DNA of 28,067 bases from Rhodospirillaceae bacterium. Lineage in GTDB: Bacteria > Pseudomonadota > Alphaproteobacteria > UBA8366 > GCA-2717185. Each line of letters opens with the position of its first letter. The first letter of the stretch is position 1. The notes under the pieces are model-generated. The model was not told the origin of the DNA, made no database searches, and saw only the letters and a program-made list of their open reading frames with translations. Where the stretch lies: contig PBDC01000057.1 in NCBI GenBank assembly GCA_002717185.1, positions 6,909 through 34,975 of the forward strand, given 5' to 3'. A program made the translations under genes and the position numbers. Shown here piece by piece: positions 8,792 through 16,214 of the stretch.

Positions 8792-9027
8792 AATGGGGTG
8801 AGGCTTAGTCTGGTCGTTTGGTTATGTTGGCAGAGCGAATTTCACGGGCTGTTAAGCAAAACTCTCTTCATATGTTGAGCTATTGCCAATGTTTTGCCGC
8901 GATGTGTTCGCAACGTATAAGCGCAAACCATTACCTGCAAATTGCCGATAAAACTTTAAGAGAAGAAAGCTTTACGGTTTATCAGGGCATCGACTAATTC
9001 GTCCGGCGCTTACACTGTTTCAGGTTG

Positions 9028-10194
9028 TTACCGATTAATGAAACTTCGGCCAATATACTGCTGATGCACCTGTTTTGTGCCCTCCCAGATCTGGCAGATC
9101 TTCGCGTCGCGCATCAAACGTTCCACCCGATTTTCCTTAATGTAACCGTATCCGCCGAAAAGTTGGACGGCGTCGGTCGTGATCCGCATGGCAACGTCAC
9201 CTGCTCGCATTTTAAGCATGGAGGCTTCGATGCTGAAATCTCCGGCGCCGTTATCGACCATGCGGCCGACATGCCAGAGCAGCGTCTCGCATAACGCCAG
9301 ATCCGTTGCCATATCTGACAGGAGGAACTGGATTCCCTGAAAATCGATAATGGGGCGCTCGGATTGGCGGCGTTGGTTGATATAAGCCGTTGCATCCTCG
9401 AATGCGGCTCGTGCGATCCCCAGTGCGTGGGCGGCCACACTAGGGCGCGACTTGTTCAGTGATGCTAGCAGGATGCGTAACCCATCCCCCGGTTCCAGCA
9501 ATAGGTTTGCGCGTGGGACGCGGCATTCGTCAAAGGTAAGCGATGTTGTCGCCGAGGCGCGCATACCCATCTTGTCTTCCGGCTTGCCTGCAGAGAAGCC
9601 CGGCGTGTCCTTTTCGATCACCAAGGCGGATATGGAGGATTTGCCATCATCAATTTCCGACCATTTTCCAAAGACCAGATAGAAATCTGAGACATTGCCG
9701 TTGGAGATAAAGGTCTTGCCACCATTGACAATAATGTCCTTCCCATCTGGTGTGAACTTCGTCACCATTCCAGTCGCATCGGAACCAGCATTGGGTTCGG
9801 TTATGCATAGAGACGCTAGTGCACCTTCGGCCAGTTTCGGTAGGAAGCGTTTTTTTTGGTCCTCGGTCGCGAAATCGATAACCGGTTTCATGGCGTGGAA
9901 ATTGGTCGCCCAAATAATTCCGGTGGCCGCGCAGGCCTTGCTGATCTCGCGCGCGCAGGCGAGATAGGCGCTGAAGGACAATTCGGCACCTCCGTAGGCT
10001 TCCGGCACGAACATGGCGTTGAGCCCCAGAGTGTTTATCTCTTTTACATTGTCCCAGGGAAATTCACCGCTGGCGTCATAGGCGGTTGCGCGGGGAGCGA
10101 TCTTGTCGCGCGCGACAGTTTGCACACTGCCGAGGAGTATCGCTTCGTCTTCCGTGAGCGCTGCCGTCGCGTCCAGATGGTCGAATAGCTTCAT
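9028..10194 (-). CDS. Acyl-CoA dehydrogenase
   Basis: A 388-aa FAD-dependent acyl-CoA dehydrogenase that introduces an alpha-beta double bond in an acyl-CoA. CITEPNAGSD (130-139) is the FAD/substrate-binding signature. QLFGGYGYIKENRVERLMRDAKICQIWEGT near the C terminus contains the family's second signature (split here only for description), with the catalytic base Glu371 in WEGT, followed by QVHQQYIGR. Length is standard. It is the last gene of the five-gene operon, 9 bp after the SDR, and would supply electrons to an electron-transfer flavoprotein encoded elsewhere. Chain length or ring specificity cannot be read; pairing with a ligase and hydratase makes a beta-oxidation step likely. Confidence 0.94.
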   Translation of the reverse strand: MKLFDHLDATAALTEDEAILLGSVQTVARDKIAPRATAYDASGEFPWDNVKEINTLGLNAMFVPEAYGGAELSFSAYLACAREISKACAATGIIWATNFHAMKPVIDFATEDQKKRFLPKLAEGALASLCITEPNAGSDATGMVTKFTPDGKDIIVNGGKTFISNGNVSDFYLVFGKWSEIDDGKSSISALVIEKDTPGFSAGKPEDKMGMRASATTSLTFDECRVPRANLLLEPGDGLRILLASLNKSRPSVAAHALGIARAAFEDATAYINQRRQSERPIIDFQGIQFLLSDMATDLALCETLLWHVGRMVDNGAGDFSIEASMLKMRAGDVAMRITTDAVQLFGGYGYIKENRVERLMRDAKICQIWEGTKQVHQQYIGRSFINR

Positions 10195-10203
10195 GTGAAA
10201 TTC

Positions 10204-10941
10204 CTAAAGGGCGACCGATTGTGCGCCGTCGAGATATATGGTCTCTCCGGTCAAGAAGGGAATGTCCTCTGCGAACAGTGCAGTAACCAGGCGGGCAACA
10301 TCGCCGGTCTGGCCCGGTTTCATCATCGGCGCGCGCTGGCGCAACCACTCGCGGGTCTTCTCGTCAGCAAAGAAATCGTGGTTGAAATCCGTCTCGATAT
10401 AGCCTGGTGCGATATTCATGGCGCTGATGTTTTTGCGGGCCCACTCTACCGCATGGCATCGAGTTATCGCGGCAATCGCGGCTTTAGACGCGCAATAGGG
10501 TAAGTTGCGTGGCACGCCAATTTTGTCCCAGAACGATCCTATATTGATGATAGCGCCGCCGTCGGCGTCGCAGAGGTGCGGGTAGGCTTCGCGGCTAACC
10601 ATCATCACTGAGGTCGCATTGTTGCGCATCACGTGATCGTAATCGGCGACAGAGAGCTCCGCACTCTTGTGCTCAACCAGAAGCCCCGCATTGTTAACGA
10701 GACCGTTGAGCCGCCCTGTCGTCTCTACCAGACTGCCGAGAGCAACGGTGACGCTTGTCTCGTCAGTCACGTCGCAGGGAAACGGCAGCAGCGTCGCGCC
10801 GTCCGGTACGTTGTCTAGCAGACTTCCTCCGCGTGACAGGCAGCCGACTATGAAACCGCGCCTGCCGAGTTCTCGAGCGATTTCGCTGCCGATGCCGCGG
10901 CTTGACCCTGTGACAGCGATGACCTTCGCGTCCTTAACCAT
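10204..10941 (-). CDS. Short-chain dehydrogenase/reductase (SDR, FabG-like)
   Basis: A classical SDR of 245 aa. The cofactor site is TGSSRGIG (11-18), the structural motif NNAG is at 83-86, and the catalytic residues are Ser136, Tyr149 and Lys153 (YCASK). The C-terminal substrate region has PGYIETDFN. In this operon it would most simply act as the 3-hydroxyacyl-CoA dehydrogenase following the enoyl-CoA hydratase. The frame runs upstream to an ATG at 10998, but those 19 residues lack similarity and lie deep inside the hydratase gene. I choose ATG at 10941 (MVKDAKVIAVTG), which overlaps the hydratase 3' end by 8 bases and suggests coupled translation. Confidence 0.92.
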   Translation of the reverse strand: MVKDAKVIAVTGSSRGIGSEIARELGRRGFIVGCLSRGGSLLDNVPDGATLLPFPCDVTDETSVTVALGSLVETTGRLNGLVNNAGLLVEHKSAELSVADYDHVMRNNATSVMMVSREAYPHLCDADGGAIINIGSFWDKIGVPRNLPYCASKAAIAAITRCHAVEWARKNISAMNIAPGYIETDFNHDFFADEKTREWLRQRAPMMKPGQTGDVARLVTALFAEDIPFLTGETIYLDGAQSVAL

Positions 10942-11701
10942 CTTTGAATTCCGGCTTTCGTTTTGCCAGGAAGGCCGTCGTGCCCTCGACGCTGTCATCG
11001 GTCTGAAAGGACATAGTATTGAGGTCGGCCTCGATCTTCAGCCCTTCATAGATCGGGAGGTCGAGCGCACGCTTCACAGCATCGCGTGCGAAACCCAGGA
11101 CCGGCAGGCTGTAGCCCGAAAATTCTCGGGCGAACGCCATGCCGGCGTCCAGTGGGTCGCCTTCCACTATCCGGCTGACGAGACCGATACGTTCTGCCTC
11201 CTCGGCTTCCACGGTGCGCCCGGTCATGATGAGCTCAAGCGCGCGGCCCTCGCCAATCAGTCTTGGTAGCCGTTGCGTGCCTCCGTAACCAGGTATCAAG
11301 CCAAGCTTGATTTCCGGCAATCCCATCTTGGCATTCGGTGTCGCAATTCGGAAGGTACAGGCCGACGCCAGCTCCATACCGCCACCAAAGGCGTAGCCGT
11401 TGATGATAGCGACGGAGGGCATCGGGAACGTGTCGAGTCTGGCGAATGTGCGTTGTCCAGCTTCTGCTCCGCGCTTCACTTCTGAAAGGGTGCGGCCGGC
11501 TAGTTCATTTATGTCGGCACCGGCGCAAAAGGCACGGTCTCCGGCACCGATTAACAGCAGCGCTCGTGCGTTGGATTCAGCGACCTCGCTGAGCGCCGCT
11601 CCTATATCCTTTACGATCTGGAAACTAAGCGCATTTAGCGCCTCCGGTCGATTCAACGTGATTATGGCGAATTCGTCTCGCCGGGTGAGTTCAACGGGCA
11701 T
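10934..11701 (-). CDS. Enoyl-CoA hydratase/isomerase (crotonase family)
   Basis: A 255-aa crotonase-fold protein that hydrates an enoyl-CoA to a 3-hydroxyacyl-CoA. The oxyanion-hole segments are visible: CAGADINEL (59-67) and NGYAFGGGMELA (101-112). Both catalytic acids of true hydratases are kept, Glu110 and Glu130 (LPEIKLG), with GLIPGYGGTQRLPRLIG behind them. It begins 3 bp after the ligase stop and overlaps the SDR start by 8 bases. The two glutamates favour a hydratase over a dehalogenase or a bare isomerase. Confidence 0.94.
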   Translation of the reverse strand: MPVELTRRDEFAIITLNRPEALNALSFQIVKDIGAALSEVAESNARALLLIGAGDRAFCAGADINELAGRTLSEVKRGAEAGQRTFARLDTFPMPSVAIINGYAFGGGMELASACTFRIATPNAKMGLPEIKLGLIPGYGGTQRLPRLIGEGRALELIMTGRTVEAEEAERIGLVSRIVEGDPLDAGMAFAREFSGYSLPVLGFARDAVKRALDLPIYEGLKIEADLNTMSFQTDDSVEGTTAFLAKRKPEFKDG

Positions 11702-11704
11702 ATC

Positions 11705-13345
11705 TCAGTCTTTCTCGATGGGGCGTATAAACCGGACCGGTTCGGGCGCGATGATGCCGGCACGGACCCATTCGGCCAGTTCGCGTTTCAGAATCTTGCC
11801 GCTAGCTGTCAGTGGTAGCGCTTCCATGGCGATGTAATACTCCGGCATATCCTGCACAGATAGGCCAGTTTTGTGGAGATGGGACAAGAGTGCGTCGCCG
11901 TCCGGGGCTTCTGTCCCGCTGGGGATAACCGCCAGTCCAACTTTTTCGCCCAATCTCTCGTCCGGCACCGGGAAGGCGGCGGCTTTCTCAATGCCAGCGT
12001 GTTTGATCGCCAAATCTTCGATCTTGGCCGGGTGGATGTTATGGCCGCCGCGGATAATGATGTCCTTAAGCCGACCGACGATCTCCAGGCAACCCTTTTC
12101 GTTCAATCGGCCAAGATCGCCGGACAGAAACCAGCCATCACGGTTGAAGGAAGTTTCCGTTGCCGTTTGGTTGTCAAAATAACCAAGCATCAGACAGGCA
12201 CCCTTTCCCCCTATATGGCCAATTTCGCCAATCGGCACCTCTTTATCGGCGTTGTCCTGGCTAAAGAGTTTCACCTGGTAGCTGGGGCCGCCCCGGCCAC
12301 AGGTCTCGGTAATCGTCTCCGTGTCGTCGTCTGGAAACGTGTATTGATGCGATGAATTCTCAGTCATGCCATAGATGTTTTGAGGCTTTATTCCCTGTTT
12401 AAGAAAAGCCTGCGCCGTCGAGGGCGGTATCGGCGCGCCGGCCATGTAGAAAAGTTTTACCGAACCAAGACTTTGCAGTTTGCGTTCCGCCTGATCTGCG
12501 AGAATATCCATCGCATGGGTCGGCACGCCCATGACGTAGTTGGCGTCGGTCTTGACGATCCAGTCCAGCGGTTTCATCCCGCCCGGCGGGTCGTTCACCA
12601 CCAGTTCACCCCCAGAAGCTAATACCTGCCCCACCGCGACCCACGCGATGTGATGGCTAAGAGGGCTTAGAGATAGAAGAACCGTATCGTTGCCGTGGTT
12701 CCAGTCTCGTACCATGTCGCGCGGGTTGGCCAACAGCGTGTTGTGCGAATGCATCACTCCTTTTGGCTTGCCCGTAGTGCCGGAGGTGAAGGCGAGGTAG
12801 CAGATGCGGTCCGCATTATCGTCGGGTAAGTTTTCCCTGCTTCCCGCCGTTATCTGGCTTGGAAAATCGGTGCCCGGGACACGGCTCTGCGGCAGGCGAT
12901 AAACGCGTCGCATCGACGGTATGCTTTGTAGTTCCGTTGCGAATTCTTCATCGGTTTCGGTGAATACTGCCTCCGCGTTGAGGTCTCTCAGAAGTTTGAC
13001 AATGTCTTCATTAGTGTAGCTCTGATGCAGTGACGGGTTGCAAATATAGCCGTTGCGCGCACAGGCTAAGAAGACAATCACAGCCTCAATACGGTTAGTC
13101 AGCCAGATAGCGACCCGGTTGCCCTGCCGAAGCCCAACTTCGTGCAAACTGTGCGCTACCGCGTCGGTCCAATCTTGCACCTCGCGCCAGGTCAACCGTC
13201 GCTGGCTGTCGCGCAGAGCGAAGGCATTGGGACGGGTTGCCGCATGCCCGGCGACCAACGAATAGAAGGTGTCGTCGCACCAAAGTCCGTCATTGTAGTA
13301 GCGCTTCGCTTCGCGCGGATCGTGCCGGGTCAGCAGCGTGCTCAT
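11705..13345 (-). CDS. AMP-binding acyl-CoA synthetase/ligase
   Basis: A 546-aa ANL-superfamily ligase that activates a carboxylic acid with ATP and CoA. Core motifs are in order: YLAFTSGTTGKPKGVMHSH (P-loop-like A3), NIYGMTENSS (A5), GWFLSGDLGRL (A7), GRLKDIIIRGGHNIHPAKIED (A8 hinge) and LTASGKILKREL (A10) with the catalytic lysine. The pattern is like cyclohexanecarboxylate-CoA or short/medium-chain fatty-acid ligases, but the acid is not predictable. ATGA overlap with the upstream DUF4286 gene and a 3-bp gap to the hydratase place it second in a five-gene operon, as the entry step of the pathway. Confidence 0.94.
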   Translation of the reverse strand: MSTLLTRHDPREAKRYYNDGLWCDDTFYSLVAGHAATRPNAFALRDSQRRLTWREVQDWTDAVAHSLHEVGLRQGNRVAIWLTNRIEAVIVFLACARNGYICNPSLHQSYTNEDIVKLLRDLNAEAVFTETDEEFATELQSIPSMRRVYRLPQSRVPGTDFPSQITAGSRENLPDDNADRICYLAFTSGTTGKPKGVMHSHNTLLANPRDMVRDWNHGNDTVLLSLSPLSHHIAWVAVGQVLASGGELVVNDPPGGMKPLDWIVKTDANYVMGVPTHAMDILADQAERKLQSLGSVKLFYMAGAPIPPSTAQAFLKQGIKPQNIYGMTENSSHQYTFPDDDTETITETCGRGGPSYQVKLFSQDNADKEVPIGEIGHIGGKGACLMLGYFDNQTATETSFNRDGWFLSGDLGRLNEKGCLEIVGRLKDIIIRGGHNIHPAKIEDLAIKHAGIEKAAAFPVPDERLGEKVGLAVIPSGTEAPDGDALLSHLHKTGLSVQDMPEYYIAMEALPLTASGKILKRELAEWVRAGIIAPEPVRFIRPIEKD

Positions 13346-14040
13346 CGCCCTTCTTCCTGGCGCAGGGAATCATTGCCGTATAGAAACCGGTAAAGGCCCC
13401 GGTTGACCGCCCCAGCACCGCAGTCCCGGAACGTTTCGCGCGGCAATATTCTTTGGCAGGCAGAACGCACCATTGCCGGTTCAGTGCCGTCAACGAAACA
13501 GGCCCATTCTACGGTCCTATCCGGTTCGTCGCGAAGCTTGCCCTCTGTCGTGTCAGTAGCCGTTCGGTTGCGTGCACTGCATAACAACTGGGCACCTGTG
13601 ATACCCGGTTCGTCGAGAATTGCCGGCAACGCGTCTTGCGTTAACCAAGTGATCAACGAGGGTAATGCCTCGGTCCCGGGATGCGGACGGAAAGATGCGA
13701 CGGTTGCGCCATACCCGCGTCCGATGCGGGTCTCGACGTCCAGAACCGCGCGAATTAACCCCTGGAACCCGGGCATCACCGCTTGCGTCCAGTCCGTCGG
13801 ATTATTCAATGCTTTGCGATAGGGGGCGCTCGACAAGATTTCAGAGCCGACAGTGTCGTATAGAGCCATATAACGGGGCCGTCCGGAAATAGCTCGGTAG
13901 CGACGGCCGCTCAGGAAGCCAGACACATCGCAGCGTTCATTCACGTGCTGCCGGTTGTACCATTCGTTGAAGTCGGCTTCAGCGTCTGCCTTGGCGTCTG
14001 TCCAGACCGCAAGAACGGCCCCGGCATCGTATTTCTGCAC
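13342..14040 (-). CDS. DUF4286 family protein (dimeric alpha/beta-barrel-like)
   Basis: First gene of the five-gene operon, 232 aa. The N-terminal half has the DUF4286 pattern: FNEWYNRQHVNERCDVSGF, then GRRYRAISGRPRYMALYD, and an ALNNPTDWTQ segment. The second half (from about residue 105) may repeat the same ferredoxin-like fold, less well conserved. Such proteins look like EthD/Dabb-type small-substrate enzymes or binding proteins, and turn up in aromatic, steroid and CoA-ester catabolic operons without a settled role. ATGA overlap with the ligase implies coupled expression. Function is unknown; the pathway link is from position only. Confidence 0.8.
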   Translation of the reverse strand: MQKYDAGAVLAVWTDAKADAEADFNEWYNRQHVNERCDVSGFLSGRRYRAISGRPRYMALYDTVGSEILSSAPYRKALNNPTDWTQAVMPGFQGLIRAVLDVETRIGRGYGATVASFRPHPGTEALPSLITWLTQDALPAILDEPGITGAQLLCSARNRTATDTTEGKLRDEPDRTVEWACFVDGTEPAMVRSACQRILPRETFRDCGAGAVNRGLYRFLYGNDSLRQEEGR

Positions 14041-14089
14041 CTTCGTCTGACCTCCCAGTCCGGTTATGATGGAACAATCCCACCATGTT

Positions 14090-14109
14090 GGCGGACGGTT
14101 TGTCCAGCC
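14090..14109. promoter_or_regulatory. Hairpin/candidate operator in divergent region
   Basis: GGCGGAC and GTCC-A-GCC form a 7-bp stem with one bulged A and a GGTTT loop. It lies between the divergent DUF4286 operon and the dehydroquinase-like gene, about 20 bases before the ATG of the latter. It could be a regulator site or leader hairpin; evidence is symmetry only. Confidence 0.22.
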
Positions 14110-14130
14110 GGGGAAGCGAGTTGAGGCTTC

Positions 14131-14568
14131 ATGACGAAGATATTGCTGTTGCAGGGTGCGAACATGGTATGGCTTGGCAAGCGCGAGCCGGAGCTCTATG
14201 GCACGACTACGGCTGATAAGTTGGACTTGCTAATGCACGAACGTGCCAGGGTGCTGGGTGTCGAGCTCGAAATTTTCTATGCCAACATAGAGGGCGAAGT
14301 GATTTCTCGCATCTATCAAGGAGCGAAAGACGGCATTGACGGCTTGTTGATGAATCCAGCCGGCTTCACCTATTCCGGGTTTGCGCTGCGCGACTGCATC
14401 AAGGCGGTCGCATTGCCTTATGTGGAGGTACATATGACGAACATCGAGCGCAGGGGCACGCGGTCTGTACTGGCAGAAGTAGCGAACGGTGTCGTTGCCG
14501 GATTTGGAATTTCCTCCTATTTACGGGGCCTCGATGGATTACTCGATGCAATCAGGCAAAAAAGATAG
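14131..14568 (+). CDS. Type II 3-dehydroquinate dehydratase homologue with altered active site
   Basis: A 145-aa protein of the AroQ flavodoxin-like fold: LLLQGANMVWLGKREPELYG at the start, DGIDGLLMNPAGFTYSGFALRD in the middle, YVEVHMTNIERRGTR later. Known catalytic positions kept are Asn11 (GAN), Arg18 (KREP), Tyr23 (ELYG, the base), Asn75, Glu99 and His101 (VEVH). Changed are the usual His81, here Tyr (FTYS), and the HARExFRxHS lid after the EVHxSN motif, here ERRGTRSVLA, which removes the FR-x-HS part. Canonical AroQ has GPNLNxLG where this has GANMVWLG. It may thus act on another carbocyclic substrate instead of 3-dehydroquinate. It is divergent from the acyl-CoA operon and precedes a GntR remnant. 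Confidence 0.82.
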   Translation: MTKILLLQGANMVWLGKREPELYGTTTADKLDLLMHERARVLGVELEIFYANIEGEVISRIYQGAKDGIDGLLMNPAGFTYSGFALRDCIKAVALPYVEVHMTNIERRGTRSVLAEVANGVVAGFGISSYLRGLDGLLDAIRQKR

Positions 14569-14586
14569 ACGGATTGGATGCTGTAA

Positions 14587-14826
14587 TTAAAACGCAGCCA
14601 CGTTCTTGTTTTCAAAGAGCTTGAAAAAATTCTTGCGAACGAGTGGTTGGAGCGGTGCGCAAATGGCGTGCCACTGGATATGACGGAGGCTCTCTACGTC
14701 GAGGTAGGAACCCCAGCGAGGACCATCGTGCTCCGCAATCCGGTCAATCAAATACGGACCGCAGAGATGTCGCTCAGCGTGTATTCTGAAGAGCGGTTTA
14801 ACTATTCGAAGGAACTGGGACGATAG
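14587..14826 (+). pseudogene. Remnant of a GntR-family regulator (C-terminal UTRA-domain end)
   Basis: Between stop codons (TAA 14584, TAG 14824) lies an open stretch of 79 codons with no plausible start before an internal ATG at 14680. Its translation contains GTPARTIVLRNPVNQIRTAE followed by MSLSVYSEERFNYSKELGR, then stop. This resembles the very end of UTRA/HutC ligand-binding domains, where a GxPALRIxR strand is followed by ...E.S.S.HPADRYxYSxELRR and then the stop. The N-terminal winged helix and most of the UTRA domain are missing (intact proteins are near 240 aa). I read it as a truncated regulator left between the dehydroquinase-like and GFA genes. The match is by pattern recall, so a profile search should confirm it. 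Confidence 0.5.
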
Positions 14827-14847
14827 CAGGGCGGTCCACGGCTAACG

Positions 14848-15228
14848 CTACTTCTGGTGCATCGTTCCGAAGGCAGCTTCCCAGTTCTGGCCGTCGAAAG
14901 TCGTCATTATATATTCTGCTTTGCGTAGATCAAAATTGTCCAGGCAGCGAACATTGACGTTGAACATGTCTGGCGCTGTGCGTGGGTGAGAATAGGTATG
15001 GATGCCGCAATTTTGACAGAAAAAGTGGCTCGCAACTCTCTTGTTGAATTGATAGGCCTTGAGGGTTTCGGTGCCGGTGAGCAGCCGGAAACGGTCTTCA
15101 GAGACTCTGTGATGTACCGAACCCTTCTTGGTGCAAATCGAACAATTGCAGTCACCGAGTTTCGATAAGTCTGCATCGACTTCGAATGTTACCGCGCCGC
15201 AGTGGCAACTGCCTTGATAGGTCCGCAT
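14848..15228 (-). CDS. GFA family protein (glutathione-dependent formaldehyde-activating enzyme-like)
   Basis: A 126-aa zinc protein of the GFA/CENP-V family. The metal-binding cysteines are GSCHCGAV (Cys8, Cys10), CNCSIC (Cys27, Cys29, Cys32) and CQNCG (Cys71, Cys74), the standard seven. Gfa of Paracoccus was described as speeding S-hydroxymethylglutathione formation from formaldehyde, though that activity has been questioned, and many members have unknown roles. In this window sarcosine oxidase is a possible formaldehyde source, but the genes are 3 kb apart and on different strands. The ATG at 15228 is divergent from the CitE-like gene, with about 100 bp between. Confidence 0.88.
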   Translation of the reverse strand: MRTYQGSCHCGAVTFEVDADLSKLGDCNCSICTKKGSVHHRVSEDRFRLLTGTETLKAYQFNKRVASHFFCQNCGIHTYSHPRTAPDMFNVNVRCLDNFDLRKAEYIMTTFDGQNWEAAFGTMHQK

Positions 15229-15271
15229 CGCTTATTCCTCTCGTTGGTGTGCGCTAAAGTTTGCCACAAGT

Positions 15272-15282
15272 GGTGCCGCACC
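15272..15282. promoter_or_regulatory. Short palindrome in GFA/CitE divergent region
   Basis: GGTGC-C-GCACC is a perfect 11-base palindrome around a central C. It sits 43 bases upstream of the GFA start and 50 before the CitE-like start. Regulatory meaning is only suggested by position. Confidence 0.2.
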
Positions 15283-15332
15283 GCAGTATCGATAACGACG
15301 ATTTGAGATAAACCAATTACGGGACAGAAACC

Positions 15333-16211
15333 ATGGGTGTTTATCGCAGCTTTCTCTTCGCGCCTGGCAACCACCCGCGGAAGGTGGAGAAGGTCTTCGA
15401 CGCTGGCTCTGACGCCGTTATCCTCGATTTGGAAGATGCCGTCGCCAATGTTGAAAAGGTCGCGACGCGTGATGTCATCGTTGAGGCGCTACAGCGGCCG
15501 CGACGCAATCTTGGCTATGTTCGGGTCAACTCTTTCGAGACAGAATTCTGCTTTGGCGATATCGACGCTATCGTTGGATCCGGCTTGGACGGGATCGTGC
15601 TGCCGATGGTTGAAAGCCCAGAACAATTGCTCGCTGTGGACTGGATGGTCGGGAATTTAGAGAAGGCGCGAGGCTTAGAAGTGGGCAAGATCGATATCAT
15701 GCCAATCTTAGAGACGGGGAAAGGAATTTTGGCTTTACCGGACATCGCCGGGTGCGGCAGCCGCGCACGGCGCATGGCGTTTGGAGCGGGTGACTACACC
15801 AACGATATGAATATGGATTGGACCCTAGATGAGGTGAACCTGGACGATGCGCGCTCCCGCATGGTGTTGGCGTCGCGTGCCGCTGATTTGGAGCCGCCGG
15901 TCGACACGGTATGGATTCACATCAAGTACCTTGACGGAATTCGTGCCTCCTCGTTGCGTGCGAAACAGATGGGCTTCCAGGGGAAGATGTGCATCTACCC
16001 GCCACAAGTCGCTATCGTGAACGAGGCCTATAGTCCGACCGTAGCGGAAATCGATCATGCTGAGAAGGTAGTCGCTGCCTTTGATGAAGCGGAGAGGGCG
16101 GGCTCTTCCTCGATCCAACTCGATGGATATTTTATCGATTACCCTATTGTATACAAGGCGCAACGCATTCTCGGGGCAGCAAAAGCGATCAATGCGTCAC
16201 AGGTTAGGTAA
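15333..16211 (+). CDS. CitE-like CoA-ester lyase (HpcH/HpaI aldolase superfamily)
   Basis: A 292-aa TIM-barrel lyase of the citrate-lyase-beta/malyl-CoA-lyase group, which cleaves or forms C-C bonds in acyl-CoA esters with Mg2+. Motifs: RSFLFAPGNHPRKVEK (5-20), DAVILDLEDAV, YVRVNSFET, GIVLPMVES, ILETGKGI with the metal-binding Glu, FGAGDYTNDM with the metal-binding Asp, and GKMCIYPPQV where CoA-lyases usually have GxxCIHPxQV. The ATG at 15333 is followed in the same operon by the DUF1116 gene, after a 3-bp gap. CitC/D/F citrate-lyase partners are absent, so it is a stand-alone CitE-like protein (as in malyl-CoA or methylmalyl-CoA lyases). The substrate is unknown. Confidence 0.92.
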   Translation: MGVYRSFLFAPGNHPRKVEKVFDAGSDAVILDLEDAVANVEKVATRDVIVEALQRPRRNLGYVRVNSFETEFCFGDIDAIVGSGLDGIVLPMVESPEQLLAVDWMVGNLEKARGLEVGKIDIMPILETGKGILALPDIAGCGSRARRMAFGAGDYTNDMNMDWTLDEVNLDDARSRMVLASRAADLEPPVDTVWIHIKYLDGIRASSLRAKQMGFQGKMCIYPPQVAIVNEAYSPTVAEIDHAEKVVAAFDEAERAGSSSIQLDGYFIDYPIVYKAQRILGAAKAINASQVR

Positions 16212-16214
16212 TCG

